Shown: positions 22,848 through 34,680, counted from the stretch's first letter. The stretch: DNA of 64,000 nt from Flaveria trinervia (GCA_025506515.1 CM046442.1:65736438-65800437); one strand, 5' to 3'. The notes: generated from the letters alone by a model not told the origin. Numbers and translations are program-made.

Positions 22848-23084
22848 ATGTTCAAATCAAATAACTCCATAGGGTTTTGTGGAATCTTGTCCTTTGGAGA
22901 TTCATTAAACTTCACATGCAAAGTCTCTTCAACTATCTTTGTTCTACAGTTGAAGACTCCGTATGCCTTGCAAGTAGATGAATAACCAACAAAATACCAT
23001 GCATCCACCTTAGGATCAAATTTCTGGAGTTGATCCTTTGTGTTGAGAATGAAACAAAAAAAATGTCCTGCCTCAAATATTAAC
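22848..23084 (-). pseudogene. Integrase C-terminal tail of element E
   Basis: The frame reads FILNTKDQLQKFDPK, YFVGYSSTCKAYGVFN and TKIVEETLHVKFNE, the region after the copia integrase core. It breaks off near 23084 at a truncated LTR fragment. E's integrase core, protease, gag and 5' LTR are missing, so E is 5'-truncated. Confidence 0.8.
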
Positions 23085-23270
23085 AACGCATATTGGGCGT
23101 ATTGGCTATGGATGAGAGGACAACTCCACAGTTAAGCGTGCTTACGTGGGAGCAATCAAGGGATGGGTGACCTCCCTGGGAAGTTTTCACCCAGGCAACC
23201 AAAAGCAAATCCATGAGCTTGTCGTAGGCAAAGCAGAAAACATTCTTGGTGCGAGGGGCCGGGTGTTACA
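23085..23270 (-). repeat. Fragment of a gypsy-type LTR carrying a 5S-rRNA-like module
   Basis: The right end is CCGGGTGTTACA, i.e. a minus-strand LTR start TGTAACACCCGG. The fragment covers about 186 bases and stops against the E integrase remnant. Inside, 23121-23185 resembles part of plant 5S rRNA. Confidence 0.6.
23121..23185 (+). ncRNA. 5S-rRNA-like sequence inside an LTR fragment (not a functional 5S gene)
   Basis: The text includes AACTCCACAGTTAAGCGTGC and GGATGGGTGACCTCCCTGGG, both nearly identical to the internal promoter half of plant 5S rRNA (A box and C box). The 5' third of 5S is not recognisable. On the plus strand it is in 5S sense; relative to its LTR it is antisense. It is a remnant captured by a retroelement LTR and could once have recruited TFIIIA/RNA polymerase III. 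Confidence 0.7.
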
Positions 23271-24393
23271 GAATGGATAAAAATGTTTTTTTTATTGATA
23301 AAATATTTTAACAAGGCTTGTTTCATTAATCTTTCTTTATAATTTTTTTATATTAAATGAATTGAACCCAATAATTAGTAAATTATTCTTGGTCCTAATA
23401 TCCCTTTCAATTAATTTATTTTAAAATTTCGTTTAAACCTTATAAATTATTAAAATTGGTTCTTTTCACATCTTCGAATGAAATATAGATATATAATTTT
23501 TCCAAGAATACTTATTCCATTTTGTTAAATATAATTACTTGACAAATACCAATTGAAAGCCTAGTCTTCGTTGACTGGTTAAACTCATTATTATTAGACT
23601 TTAACCTTTTAAATATATATATAATCTTAGGTACCTTGTGAAGGGTTTTTCGTTGGAACGTTTATTTATATTTCTTAATAATCACAATTCCTATACTTAT
23701 TTGATAAAGTGAGTATTTCTATACCCCTTTTTATATTTTCACACTTTGGGGTGAAACATGTTACCTTACAACCGTTGCACTTGTAAAACGTTTGATTCTT
23801 GTAAACTTATGGCAATTCACTTGTATGTTGTGGTTAGTTGACCTAGTAATTATCATGTATTGATGAATATATGTAACTCATTAACTATTGCTAGCCTGGC
23901 GACGTCATAGATCTATAGGCCTGACAAGCCTGCTTGGTTGATCCAAGTACACTAAGCTAATCGTATAAACTTCTAACATTGAGACTTGTAAAGCTGTCAA
24001 GGTTTGATTGTGCATTCTGTCTTATATCCCTAGTTACTTTGCTCTTTAACTTATAACATGAATTTCCATCTTTTATATACTTATGTATTGAAAACTATGG
24101 AAATCTCACCAACATTATTATTGACCCTTTATTTTTAACATATTTCAGGAAACACACAAGTTTGATTGCCACTTTTGAAGCTTATTCACACCTAGGAATG
24201 GACCTAGATAAATAAATGGATGGGCTTGAAATATTACTTTTATGCTTGTTAATTTCTTTATTTGAGACTTATATTTGTAATGTAACCTTTGGAACTTATG
24301 AATAATATATTTGGGTTTATAATAGTTATGTGGCTGTGAACGATCTTAACCCTCACATCTCAATGTTTCGGCCGTCAAGGTTGGGGTGTGACA
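23271..24393. repeat. Outer retroelement remnant of the composite block
   Basis: AT-rich non-coding DNA ending GGTTGGGGTGTGACA directly before the target duplication. It contains CTCACCAACATTATTATTGA followed by CATATTTCAGG, a pattern I associate with long gypsy LTRs. The minus-strand start TGTCACACCCC is typical of gypsy LTRs. The matching left end is only TGACACCCTAC at 15611-15621. No coding sequence is seen. Confidence 0.5.
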
Positions 24394-25120
24394 GTACCTA
24401 GTCATTGGCTTAAAAGTACCACATACATCCGATTGTATGATACCTAATAAATCTTTTGCCCTTTAGGATTTGTCACTAAAAGGTGCCTTAGTCATTATAC
24501 CTTGTAAACAAGATTCACATACATCAAATGAATCATATTCACTTTCTTTTAAAAGACCATTCTTTTGAATTGTTTGTATGCGCTTCTTGTTTATATGACC
24601 AAGATGGCAATGCCAAAGATAAGTGTCACTCAAATCCAATTTGAGACTTTTGGTGGTGGTTTGGTACAATGAGCTATCATATATTGTGTTTTCATAAACC
24701 AATTCATAAATACCATAATAGGAATAGCTTTAAAATAAAAGATGTCATTTAAAAAACATGAATTTCATTTTTAATAAATGACATAACATAACCATATTGT
24801 CTTAATTTGGAAATTGAAATAATGTTCCTAGACAAACTAGGAGCATACAAAACATTGTTCAAAATTGCTTCCAAACCATTTAGAAGCTTCAAGATGTAGT
24901 CCCCTTGGTCTTCAACTTGAACTTTTGCCCCATTCCCCATGTAGAGGCTAACATCCCCTTTCTTGAAGTGCTTACTTCTTTTAAACCACTACAATAAGTT
25001 GCAAATATGAATTCAACATCCGGTATCCAATACCCACATGTTAAAGGATACTAAATTGAGATCGATATGAATAATGAAAATTGTACCTAAGGTTTGTGTG
25101 GCATCCCTCTTAGCTTGTGA
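24394..25120 (-). pseudogene. Protease and integrase N-terminus of element H
   Basis: Frame 24463-24702 carries the zinc-binding pre-integrase block HCHLGHINKKR...CESCLQG and TKAPFS. Frame 24749-24940 carries the end of the protease region (MGNGAKVQVE, VLYAPSLSRNIISISKL). It continues the H coding region cut at 15610. Frameshifts separate the pieces. Confidence 0.85.
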
Positions 25121-25802
25121 CTATTTGAGATGGACAGGACAATTTCTTGCCCAATGTCCAATCTCCCCACACTTAAAGCATGGGTCATTTGAAGAAACCT
25201 TTTGCTTCTTCTCCGCTGGTTTTGGTGGTGGCGCTATTACTATACCCTTTCCCTTCCCCTTGAAGTACTCTTTACCCTTGGCAACATTTTCCTTGGGTGT
25301 GGGGTGAGCCCTCTTCTTGTTCCCACCTTCATTGATGCTGAGAACGGGTAAAACCTTTTTACCCATGGCTGCCTTGGCTGTTTTGAGCATAGAGTGAAGC
25401 TCACTTATGTTCTTGTCCCACCCGTTCATGTTATAATTCATAACAAAGTTGTCAAACCTTTTTGACAAAGTGTTGAGGAACAAATTCAAAGCCAACTCTT
25501 TCGAGACGGGGCAATTCAGCCTTTCGAGGCTGTCAATAAGGCTCTTCATCTTAAGTACGTAAGTTGAGACTGATTGGGTGTCATCCATACAACATGCATG
25601 GAGGGCTCGAACCGTTTCGAAGCGCTCTACCCTTGCTTGTTGTTGGAACATTTCCTTTAATTGGGTAATCATGTCATACGCTCCGTGATGTTGATGCTCC
25701 TTTTAGAGATCTGGAGTCATACTTGCCAACATTAGGCAAGACACTTGGACCGAGTCCTCAGTGTATTTCGCCCAATTGTTATAGGCCTCCTCATCATCCC
25801 CT
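25121..25802 (-). pseudogene. Gag of element H, truncated at its N-terminus
   Basis: The 183-codon frame 25121-25672 is fully open: it has the copia gag core (YDMITQLKEMFQQQARVERF, SLERLNCPVSKEL, NYNMNGWDKNISELHSMLKTA) and a CFKCGEIGHWARNC zinc knuckle. Upstream the frame reads to about 25802, then changes to block G2 DNA at CTTAGAAA. The first part of gag, the leader and the 5' LTR are missing. The junction is shared text with 8497, suggesting a duplication breakpoint. Confidence 0.88.
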
Positions 25803-26121
25803 TAGAAAAGACGAGACTTGTCCAATACTTTGCACAAACATAACGAAGATGGTCCCTGAAATAGATGTCTGTTAATTTTGACTATTAAAGTTTTTCAAAT
25901 GACTAAAATCCCCTTACGTATTAAAAACATGATAGATCTAGGAACAATAGATCTAGATCATTTTGTATGGGCTTAGAACTTGAACCAGTAATTGTAATGA
26001 ATGATTGTAATTCATTATTTTGATGTATGCATTAAGTATATAGGTTAACCCATATATGTGTTGATATATGTATGATTGCAGGTAAAACATTATCCTACGT
26101 CAATTTGTGAAATTGACTAAG
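25803..26121. repeat. Start of duplicated block G2 (pairs with 8497-8822)
   Basis: Follows the H gag break and matches the G1 block base for base over most of its length, including the AGATCTAGG...AGATCTAGATC region. No gene is seen. Confidence 0.65.
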
Positions 26122-26947
26122 TGTAAGTAGAGGACCGTTATAAGGTGGTAATGCACTTTTACAACATAACAAAACAAGTGAGGAGTATTTGTTAGAACAC
26201 TTAGTAGATCAAATTGGGAACTAGTTTAACTATTATGGGAGATGCCAAGAACACACGTAAAAGAGAGACAAAACAAGAAAACAATACAATTGTTTGTTTT
26301 TTAAGATTGTAGTATATTGTTTCTCAAGTTCTATTACAAAGTGTTACAAAGCATATTTGAAAGTTACAAGTACTTGAGATACTTATAATACATCCTACAA
26401 CCGACTATACTTTGAAGGCCGGTCGGATACATAAGACTAAACAACAAAATATAATGTAGAGTCAAAAGGCAGACTGCCTTTTGACTAGTGCCTATGATAT
26501 TTCATAGCATCCTAATATATTACAAAATAGATAAAGTAAATAAAGTAGAAAGCTCAGACTCAGGACCTCAATGTATAGTATTCCAGAAACATGGAACATT
26601 TCACCAAGTTGTGAAAGTTGGTGAGTCAAACAGAGTTCCCACGGAAAGGTAGTCCAGCTTTATGGAAAAGTACATCAGATAATAGCATGTACATAAAAGT
26701 CTTCGGAAGATACCGGAATTCCTAAAACTGGCTTCGGAAGACTTTGTGTTTGAAGCTTCAGAAGACTTCATATTTACCTTCGGAAGATATTGGTCAGGGC
26801 TTCGGAAGTTTTTACACATACAATATATCTAATGTAAGTTGTAAAACTTCCGAAGCATTTCTACTTAAGTAACTTTATGCATGTATGTAGAGAGACTTTT
26901 GATGCTTTAAATGTTTTGACTGCATTAGACTTGTTGGAATCCTTACA
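26122..26947 (-). repeat. D-family LTR (3' LTR of D0, copy G2)
   Basis: Complete uninterrupted LTR of the D family. Exact palindromes lie at 26701-26709, 26732-26740, 26778-26786, 26800-26808 (CTTCGGAAG) and 26847-26855 (CTTCCGAAG), five in 155 bases. A minus-strand TATTATAAG near 26388-26396 is a possible TATA box beyond the array. The right end CCTTACA precedes a polypyrimidine run, so the LTR is the 3' LTR of a minus-strand element. Confidence 0.8.
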
Positions 26948-27852
26948 AACTCACCCTAGGCTAATGGTACCAAAACATTTGAAGCTCTTCATCAGTTGAT
27001 AGTCCACATCATGATGATGACCAGGCCTGTCTTCATTAGATGATCAGGATCACTCAAACATTCCTATAATCTTCTCATGTAAAATAGATCATGTAGAGTT
27101 ATATTGAACAAGTCTTGCTATGTGTAGATATTCTCACCTCCCTGATCTCTAATCACATACCATCTTTCTAGATTAGTTGTGAGAGTCCAGGATAAGATGG
27201 GTCTCTTAGAAGCAAGAGGATCCACTTGGATTGGAGTTGACTAGGCTGCCTCTTCATGCACTTCCTCAGGTTGATCTGACTCACTTTGAGGTCTGGAGGT
27301 AGATGGTTTAGACTTATTCTTCTTCTTATTTGACTTTGGTCTAGAAGCCATCCTCTTCCTCCACTTTAAATAGTTTAACTAAGAAGATTGGTCTGCAGCA
27401 CCTTGTTAATAACCTTGTCTTGATCAGTTAGGTGTTCCTCCCTCACAGGTTCAGAAAGGGAGGGAGTTTGACCCTTCTTTGGATCAGACGATTAAGCTTG
27501 ATGAGGCTCAGTAGTAGGTACAGTTTGTGTTGTCTCAAAAGGTTCAACCCTAACCTCCACTTCTTGAGGGACCTGACTTGGTGGGGAATGTAAGTCAACA
27601 AGTTCAGCTTATTTGATCTTCTGCTTGATCACCCTAATGTGTTTATCCATAGTAGATAGAGACATAGGGCCAAGCCTCCTTTCGGAGAATCCATACAGCT
27701 TCAAGAATCTCATCATTCTCTTTTTTTCAACAGACTTCTTCATACTCTTTTGAATTATGGCCCTTGACTTTGCAACATCTCCCCTTAATTTTATCTTTGT
27801 TGCCTTATGCTCTCTGAGTACTTCAAGCTCCAGCTGTTTGAGATACTCAAAC
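26948..27852 (-). pseudogene. Remnant of D-family aORF C-terminus (D0, copy G2)
   Basis: Same content as 9654-10560 and the end of the D aORF (blocks encoding FGRRLGPMS-like and HIRVIKQKI-like text), with stops. It is cut at 27852 by the start of the D 3' LTR after CAAAC. D therefore inserted into the aORF of an older relative, D0, whose remainder would lie beyond this window. Confidence 0.72.
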
Positions 27853-28158
27853 TGTAGGACCAGTGAACGGTATGCATTTAAAACACAACATAATGAGGAG
27901 AGTTGCTAAGAACACTTAACAGATCAAATAGGGAACTCGTTAACCTTTTATAAAGATGCTAAGAACACAAGTATATATGAGACAGAACAAGATGGCAAAA
28001 CACACAGTAGTTGGTTTTCAATATTGCAGTATATTGCCTCTCAAGTTCTATTACAAATGCTACAAAAGCATATCAGAAAGTTAAAAGTACTTAGGATAAT
28101 ATACTACAACCTACAGCCGGCCATACTTTGAAGGCCAGCTGGAGACAATTGACAAGAC
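27853..28158 (-). repeat. D 3' LTR, piece 1 of 3
   Basis: Begins TGTAGGACCAGTG and matches 10561-10868 and 26122-26430. It is interrupted by a solo LTR after AAGAC. The three pieces (27853-28158, 29024-29228, 43414-43718) together give about 816 bases, the length of the uninterrupted LTR at 26122-26947. Confidence 0.82.
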
Positions 28159-29023
28159 TGTTGGGTTTGTAACATGTTTATCAAAGATTGTTTAACCATT
28201 TAAACAAAAAAACACAGTGGATATATAGAGCTAAAAATGTGTTTTAGTTGTTTGAAATAATCCATTTATTTACCAACAAATTAAACCCAAGAATAAGGAT
28301 CATGTGTGTGAAAATAAATGCTATAAACAACACCAACCATAAGGTGTTCATAGAATGCTACCTTTCTAAGAACAAAGAGATTAGAGATGGATGTTTGATG
28401 AAGAAGATGATGATGTTCTTGAATGAAGCCTCCATAAGAGAAGACCTCAAGCTAGTATACCCACAAGCCCTTGCAAACACCCAACTTGTTAGGAAGTGCA
28501 ACACCAAACTCTTCTTCTTGCACCTCTTTTTAAATCCGAAAATTTCAGCTAGAACCTCCTTCAAAATCCGAAAATTTTCCCCAAGACACAAGAAGAGAGA
28601 ATATGATATATGTGTGAGAGATAGTGTGTATTGAGTGAAGTGTGAAATTCATTTAAGTCTTGTATTAAAACAAGAAAAGGAATCCCAATGAGAGCAACCA
28701 AGGGGCTGCCAAAAATTAAGTTTAAAATTGGGTTCCCACCCATTTTAATTTTATAAATATATCACACTCTTTAACCCATAATTTTGAAATATTAAAACCC
28801 TTTTAATTTATAACTTGAACACACATTTATTGTTATTATTTCAAAAGCAATGTTTTAGAAAACCCATTTTCTAAATTGGTGTCAATATTTATTTGTTTGA
28901 TCTTATTAACAAATAATTATTTATTGGTGTTTGTTTAGCTTGTTATTAGGTATGACCGGACTTGGATCATAACGTACTAACCACATCAATCTTGTATGTG
29001 TCTTGGGCATAAAAGATCCAACA
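28159..29023 (-). mobile_element. Solo LTR of A/B/H type in the D 3' LTR
   Basis: Begins TGTTGGGTTTG and ends AGATCCAACA, 865 bases. It is very close to the H LTR (10869-11802) and sits at the same position of the D LTR. Flanks are AAGAC and TAAAC, compared with TAGAC before the H LTR, consistent with one decayed target duplication. D LTR sequence resumes directly after it. Confidence 0.8.
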
Positions 29024-29228
29024 TAAACAACAAACAAAATCAAATGTAGAGTCAAAAGCCAGATTGCCTTTTGACTAGTTACTATGACATGCCATAGCTC
29101 ACATCCTAAATATTACAAAAAGGATAAAGTACATAAAGTAGAAAGTTACATATTCAAGAACTCAATGTACGGTTACCAAAAGCATGGACCTTTCACGAGC
29201 TTATGTAAAGTAGGTGTCTCATGAGAGT
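29024..29228 (-). repeat. D 3' LTR, piece 2 of 3
   Basis: Matches 9150-9350 (AGAGTCAAAAG-CAGATT-CCTTTTGACTAGT). It ends AGAGT at the start of element F. Confidence 0.8.
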
Positions 29229-30007
29229 TGTTGATCCATATGCACCTAGTTTATGATCTTAATGTAATATGTCTGTCATGTCCTTAATATAAATGAAATA
29301 TATGAGTTGAATGAAACAGTATATGTAATTGTTGATCTTAACGTTTAATGTTTCAGTGTATATTTTAATGTTTATCATTTATTAATGCATATTGAACCAA
29401 CTATATAGGTTTGTGGTTGTTTGAATAGATCATAGTCAAAGAATGATTGAGAAACATATTCAAACTTAGTCATATGAAGTTCTCATGCGAATGGCCCATG
29501 CTAATGGACCATACACATGAACAACTTCATGCTAATGAACCAGTCGCATGACTGAACCAGAGACTGGATTAGTCGCACAATTGTGACATGAGATTGACTC
29601 AGTCACATGACTAAACACTCAGTTGTGTGAATGGATCAACCGCATGACTCATCGCACAACTGAACAATGCTAATGGTTCAGTCGCACAACTAAACCATGC
29701 TAATGGTTCAGTCACACGAATGAGTAACCCTAACCTATAAATACCACTTAATTCATGGAAAAAGGTAACACTTTGAAGAATTCGACTCTTACACATACCC
29801 TAGCCGTCCAGAACGTCCAAGAAAGCCAGTCCAAGTTCATAGATCGTTCTTGATCGATTCCTATTCGTTCTTAATGTTTAGTTAATCTTATATCGATCGG
29901 GTTAACGTTCTCACTGATTGGATCACCAATCATATAGGATTCCACACTATTTGATTTGGTATACACGTGAATCAGTTAGTACTCCGTCCAGTACACGGTC
30001 CCTAACA
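29229..30007 (+). repeat. 5' LTR of element F
   Basis: 779 bases, TG...CA ends, closely matching 42671-43413. U3 holds repeated GGTTCAGTCGCA, CAGTCGCATGACTG (29541-29554) and related units from about 29475 to 29725, then TATAAATA at 29736-29743. Confidence 0.9.
29736..29743 (+). promoter_or_regulatory. TATA box of the F LTR promoter
   Basis: TATAAATA lies 10-20 bases after the last repeat of the palindromic array. The 3' LTR has the same text near 43144-43151. Confidence 0.65.
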
Positions 30008-30009
30008 AG

Positions 30010-30021
30010 TGGTATCAGAGC
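30010..30021 (+). other. Primer-binding site of element F (initiator tRNA-Met type)
   Basis: TGGTATCAGAGC stands two bases after the LTR end and is the standard complement of plant initiator methionine tRNA 3' end, used to prime minus-strand DNA synthesis. Confidence 0.9.
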
Positions 30022-30503
30022 TTTGGCTCTTGATTTACGTGTGATTCAATCGATTTTGATATGAAAATCGTGTTTTTTCACACAAAAACACAATATATTT
30101 GTGTCAAACGTTGGTTTGGACGTCTCCAGGTCGTAAAGTTAATGTTTTTCAGCATACGGCAATTAGAGTTCTTGAGAAATTCGTGTTTTTGCGTCAAAAT
30201 ACCTTAAACCTTTGAATTCTCAAGATTCAGCAGCTTCAGTCGCATGATTGACTCAATCGCACGACTGAATCCATACGCATCTCTCATACGCACGATTGGA
30301 CTCAGTCGGTCATCCTTATGTACAACTGAATTGCCTATTCACATTGTTCACTCGCACCTCTCCATTCGCACGACTTAGCCAACCACATTGGTTCATTCGC
30401 ACGTCTGAGCCATATGCATTGGTCAATCGCATGAATTGTCCAATCGCACACCTTCATTCGCACAAGTAAAACAGTTGTGCTCTAAAGACCAAAGTCATTA
30501 GTA
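30022..30503 (+). other. Leader of element F with a second motif array
   Basis: No coding sequence. From about 30225 to 30470 the F-type motif (TCAGTCGCA, AATCGCACGACTGAA, CATTCGCACGA) recurs, just upstream of the gag ATG at 30504. The same arrangement precedes the aORF start. Confidence 0.7.
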
Positions 30504-33030
30504 ATGGAGGATCAATATTCAGCATTCACCGCCAGAAGGGATTCCAGGATTCAAAATTTGTTACTTCTAGAAAATGAAGTGGGAAATCATAACAAGCCCC
30601 CTAAGCTCATAACATTAGATGTTTACCCACAATGGAAGCAAAGATTTGAGATTTACTTAAATGGAGTAGATCCAAATCTGTGGGAGTCGATAGAGACAGG
30701 ATATAGCATGCCTGTAGGTGCACATGGAGTCAAACATACCTTAGGCGGTATGACTAACGACCAAAAGGTAAAGTACAATGCACAGAAGAATTTATATGCA
30801 TTGCTAACTTAGTCAATCCTAAGGACATCTTCCATCAATTTTCTGAGAACAAGCAAGCTAAGAAATTGTGGGATGCATTGGAAAAGAGGTATGAAGGAAA
30901 TGCATCGTTAAAAGCTCTCAAGGCTAAAGCGTTGAAGAAGGAGTTTGAAAACTTCTCATCAATGGGAAAGGAGAGCTTGGATGATGTCATTGATCGATTC
31001 TACCACCTCATCAGTGAGCTGCACACTCATGGAGTCACCACATCTATGGAAGACAAAGTCTCAAATTTTGCAGAAGGGTTGCCCGAGAAGTGGAGTTCGT
31101 TTGTTTCCAACCTCAGACAGAATGATATGCTAGCGAAGTTAGATATTAATAATTTCATTCTGAAGCTGAGAGAGGAATAGTTGAGGATAAAGTACAGGGC
31201 CCAAAAGTCTTCACATGATCAGAATCCGACACTGTACAACTCAACTCCACAATCCAAAATGTGTGGGGCACCACTCCAAACGGCCTTTGTGTCGAGTTCA
31301 GTTGGTCCATCTCAAACTACCACTTCAGGATCTGACATGTTAGGGTTGTCTTGTACTTAATACATAGCACCTGAATCCAATGCTACAAAACTAAGATTGA
31401 GAATCTCGGGAATGTTATAGTGGAGGTAGCAAAGGAGCACATGGATCTTTTAGCAGCTGTCGTTCACTCCTATGACGGACTAGTTGCTGGAAAGATTAGG
31501 AACTGCCATCTGGTAGATGAGGACAACGAGCAGGTAGACGAGACAGAGCTAGAGAGAATAGACATCATTTGTGCCTTAGCAAGTGCTGTTCAGAGAGCTA
31601 AGAAGTTTGTCAAGAAGATTGGACAAAATTTGATTGCTACCAAGGACACAACTTTTGGTTTTGACAAGACCAAAGTTACCTGCTTCAACTGTGGGAAAAT
31701 GGGCACTTCAAACGTGAATGTGTGAAGGCCAAGAAGATAGGAAATAGGAATCCATTCTCATCTTTCACTCGTTACGATAAACCCATAAGCATCCTACTTT
31801 GTCAAGCAAGGATCCTAAAGCCTTGACTGCTCACTATGACAAAGGACAAGATTGGAGCTTTCAGTTTGTGTCTCTGGGAGAATCCAACATTGCTAGTGTT
31901 GAGGATCTAGATAACGACTCAGCAAGTAAAGGTGATATTGCAGTGGAACTCGTGATGTCAAATGTTGATGAAACTGCAACTGTAGTTGATCACCTGCCTG
32001 AAGAAGGGACAAGTTCAACAAGTCCAGAATCACTAGAACCAAAAAAGTCAGACACTACTTTGATAGCTAATTCAACCTCACCCTCTCAGGTAGTACCACT
32101 ACTCAACTTTTCAATAATCATGCTTGTTCTAATTGTAATAAATTAGGGAAAGCATTGATTTGAAATTTTCTAGGGTATTAGACCATAATGATAACTTAGT
32201 AAAGGACTTACACTGTGCATAGAAGCAAATAGAGTCTTAAACACAAAACGAGCACAACTATAAAGAAAAGATAGAACTTTTGAATAAACAACTTTGGGAA
32301 ACTAAAGTTGTAGCCTTTAACCAAGCTAATGACATTAAGTTTATCTAAACTCCTTAGAAGACACTAAGAAACAAAAAGCAGTTTTGGAAGTACAAGTAAA
32401 TTCATTAAAAAAAAAACTGCATAGTAGGACAAGTTCTTCTTACATTGTACAACACTTAGTGTGAGAACGCAACAATCGGGAGGGTTTGGGATATAAAGTG
32501 GTTCCACCACCACATGAGACCTTGATAAATTCCAAAATTAAAGCAATAAATAATAACCCAATCAAGGATCATGTGGTGTCCACTCCTCTTGTAAGTGATC
32601 CAGATTCTACATGTAAACCAAATGAATCTATCACTAAACAAAAGGAATGCCACTTCAAAATCAAAAGGTAAAATGCCTTGTGTTAATCTTGACGAACAAT
32701 TTGAAAAGGTTAAAATAAAGTCTTTTTCAACAAATTCTATTTCTGAACCAAGAAATACTAAACAAATAAACCAATCACGTGCTTCATGTCTAGGTCCAAA
32801 TAATCAAAAAGGAAAAGATGTTAAAAATGTTCAAACAATTAAGTTTGTTAAACAAGATAAAACGTCTAAAAAAGAAGTGACTTAGCCCAAACTAAATAAA
32901 GTCACCCAAGTCTCACATACTTCTCCATAGAAACAGTTAAATCGTCAAGTGAAGCAAATCATGCTACAACTGTGGAAAGTATGGGCACATCGTGTCTTAC
33001 TGTCCTTATTATCAGACACCAAAGAAAATG
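30504..33030 (+). pseudogene. Gag of element F
   Basis: Starts MEDQYSAFTARRDSRIQ with the capsid-like part PPKLITLDVYPQWKQRFEIYLNGVD and LWDALEKRYEGN equivalents in 30504-31180, split by a frameshift near 30810. Two zinc knuckles are visible: CFNCGKMG...HFKREC near 31680-31725, split by a one-base shift, and CYNCGKYGHIVSYC at about 32964-33005. Between them lies a low-conservation region with many stops. Gag would form the particle and bind RNA. Confidence 0.85.
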
Positions 33031-34680
33031 ATTTAACTTTATGACACTAAAGCAAGCTCTTCCAAAAGAATCTCATGACTCCACCAAAAAGAGTTAGTGA
33101 ACCTAAAGTTCAACCTATCAGCCAGTCTATCTGTTTATCACAAACAGGCCTTACACAAAGCTGGCTTATGGAAAGAAAAGTCTATGCCTGGTAATGAGAA
33201 CAAGAAGACAAATGATCTTCCCTCACCCTCTAATGGACAATGGGTAGGATTTATGATGTGTGATGCCCTGGGCCAATCCATTTAAGGCTTGGGTCCCTCA
33301 CCTTAACTAATGTTTTCAATTGAATGTGCAAGGTGTTCGCTATAGTGCAGATACAATTACTTGGATTTTAGATAGCGAAGCATCAAGGCACATGACTGGA
33401 AATCGGGACTCCTATCACACGTCAAACAAATCAAAGGAGGTTGTTTTCTTTTGCTGAAACAAAGGATGGTACATCATAGCTCAAGGGTAAGTAGGAACCA
33501 GAAAGTGAAGTTGACAAGGTAAATTATGTTGAACAACTTCAAAATAATGTGCTTTCTGTTTACCAAATTTGTGACAAGGGATTTAAAGTTGTTTTCAACA
33601 ATAAGTAATGCTATGTCCTCAAAAATGACTATGTGATCCGGAGGACCAAGCCTTAATGTCAGCCTCAAGATATAATGACCTTTACGTCTTAGACCTATCA
33701 AAGGCCTCCACAATGGATCATCAAGTTCAGTGCTTCTTTTCAAAAGCTACTAAGAAGGATTCTATCTCCCGGCATAGGAGAATGGGGCACATCAATCCAC
33801 GGAAGATGAACCACTTGATCCAGAATGATCTAGTGCGGGGAGTCAATGTCAAGAACTTCCAACTCCCGGATTTGTGTGTCGCCTACAAGAAAGGCAAACA
33901 GACAATGAAGTTTCATAAGGCAAAGAAAGTTAATTCGACAGAACTGCCTCTTGAGCTTCTTCACATGTATCTGTTTGGTCCAGTCAGTACAAGAAGCATC
34001 GCATGCGACTTGTATACTATTTAGTTATATATGACTACTCAAGATTTTCTTGGGTGATGTTTTTGGAATCAAAATCGTAAACATTTGAGTCATTCAAAGA
34101 ATTGGTAACTACACTGGAGTCTCTCTACAAGCAGAAGGTGAGACAAGTACGCTCAGACAACGGAACTGAGTTCAAGAACCAATGGATGGAGGCTTTCTTC
34201 AAAGAAAAGGGAATTGTGCACCAGTTCACTTCCACCTACACTACTCAGATGAACGGTGTTGCTTAGAGAAAGAATCACAGCTTAATAAAGATAACACGCA
34301 CAAGGCTAGCACACTCGAAACTGCCTATCCAATTTTGGAATGAGGCAGTTGCCAATGCGTGTTACACGTTAAATCGAGTTCTGGTGGTAAAACATCATGG
34401 CAAGATGTGTTACGAGTTACTTCAATGACGTAAACCAAATCTAGAGTACCTCGAACCGTTTGGAGCACCATGTGCGTTGCTGAAGAAAACTGAGGAAGGA
34501 AAGTGTAGCGAGAAGGCTGAAGAGGGCATTTTTCTAGGATACAACATACCAAATAAGAGATTTTATAACAACTCAATGGGTCAAGTAGATGTGTGGTGTA
34601 ACGTCAATGTTCAGAGATACACCACTCCTCCTGCTGGAAAAAGGACCCACATTCTTTTTCGACTATGAGGGATTCTTCAA
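33031..34680 (+). pseudogene. Protease and integrase of element F
   Basis: The protease active site reads WILDSEASRHMTG near 33360-33410: the catalytic Asp remains but the Gly of D-S-G is Glu. The integrase zinc region RHRRMGHINPRKMN...CVAYKKGK has its last Cys replaced by Tyr. In the core, the first catalytic Asp is Tyr (HMYLFGP, near 33970), the second is kept (RSDNGTEF), and the Glu codon is a TAG stop (NGVA-stop-RKN, near 34266). Further stops occur. It is inactive. Confidence 0.88.

Larger units (their letters stand above)
15611..24393. mobile_element. Composite insertion inside the H integrase, 7-bp flanks GTACCTA
   Basis: The block starts TGACACCC and ends GGGGTGTGACA, and GTACCTA stands on both sides (15604-15610 and 24394-24400). 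Joining the flanks with one copy restores the length and sequence of the equivalent part of element B. The outer ends are TG...CA and partly inverted, as for a gypsy-type LTR element. Element E (15622 to about 23084) fills most of the block. A 7-bp match is longer than the usual 5-bp duplication, so one or two matching bases may be chance. Confidence 0.7.

Noticed and set aside
23121..23185. Functional 5S rRNA gene
   Set aside because: The 5' third is missing, an extra C lies in the C-box region, and it lies in an LTR fragment, so it is only a derived remnant.
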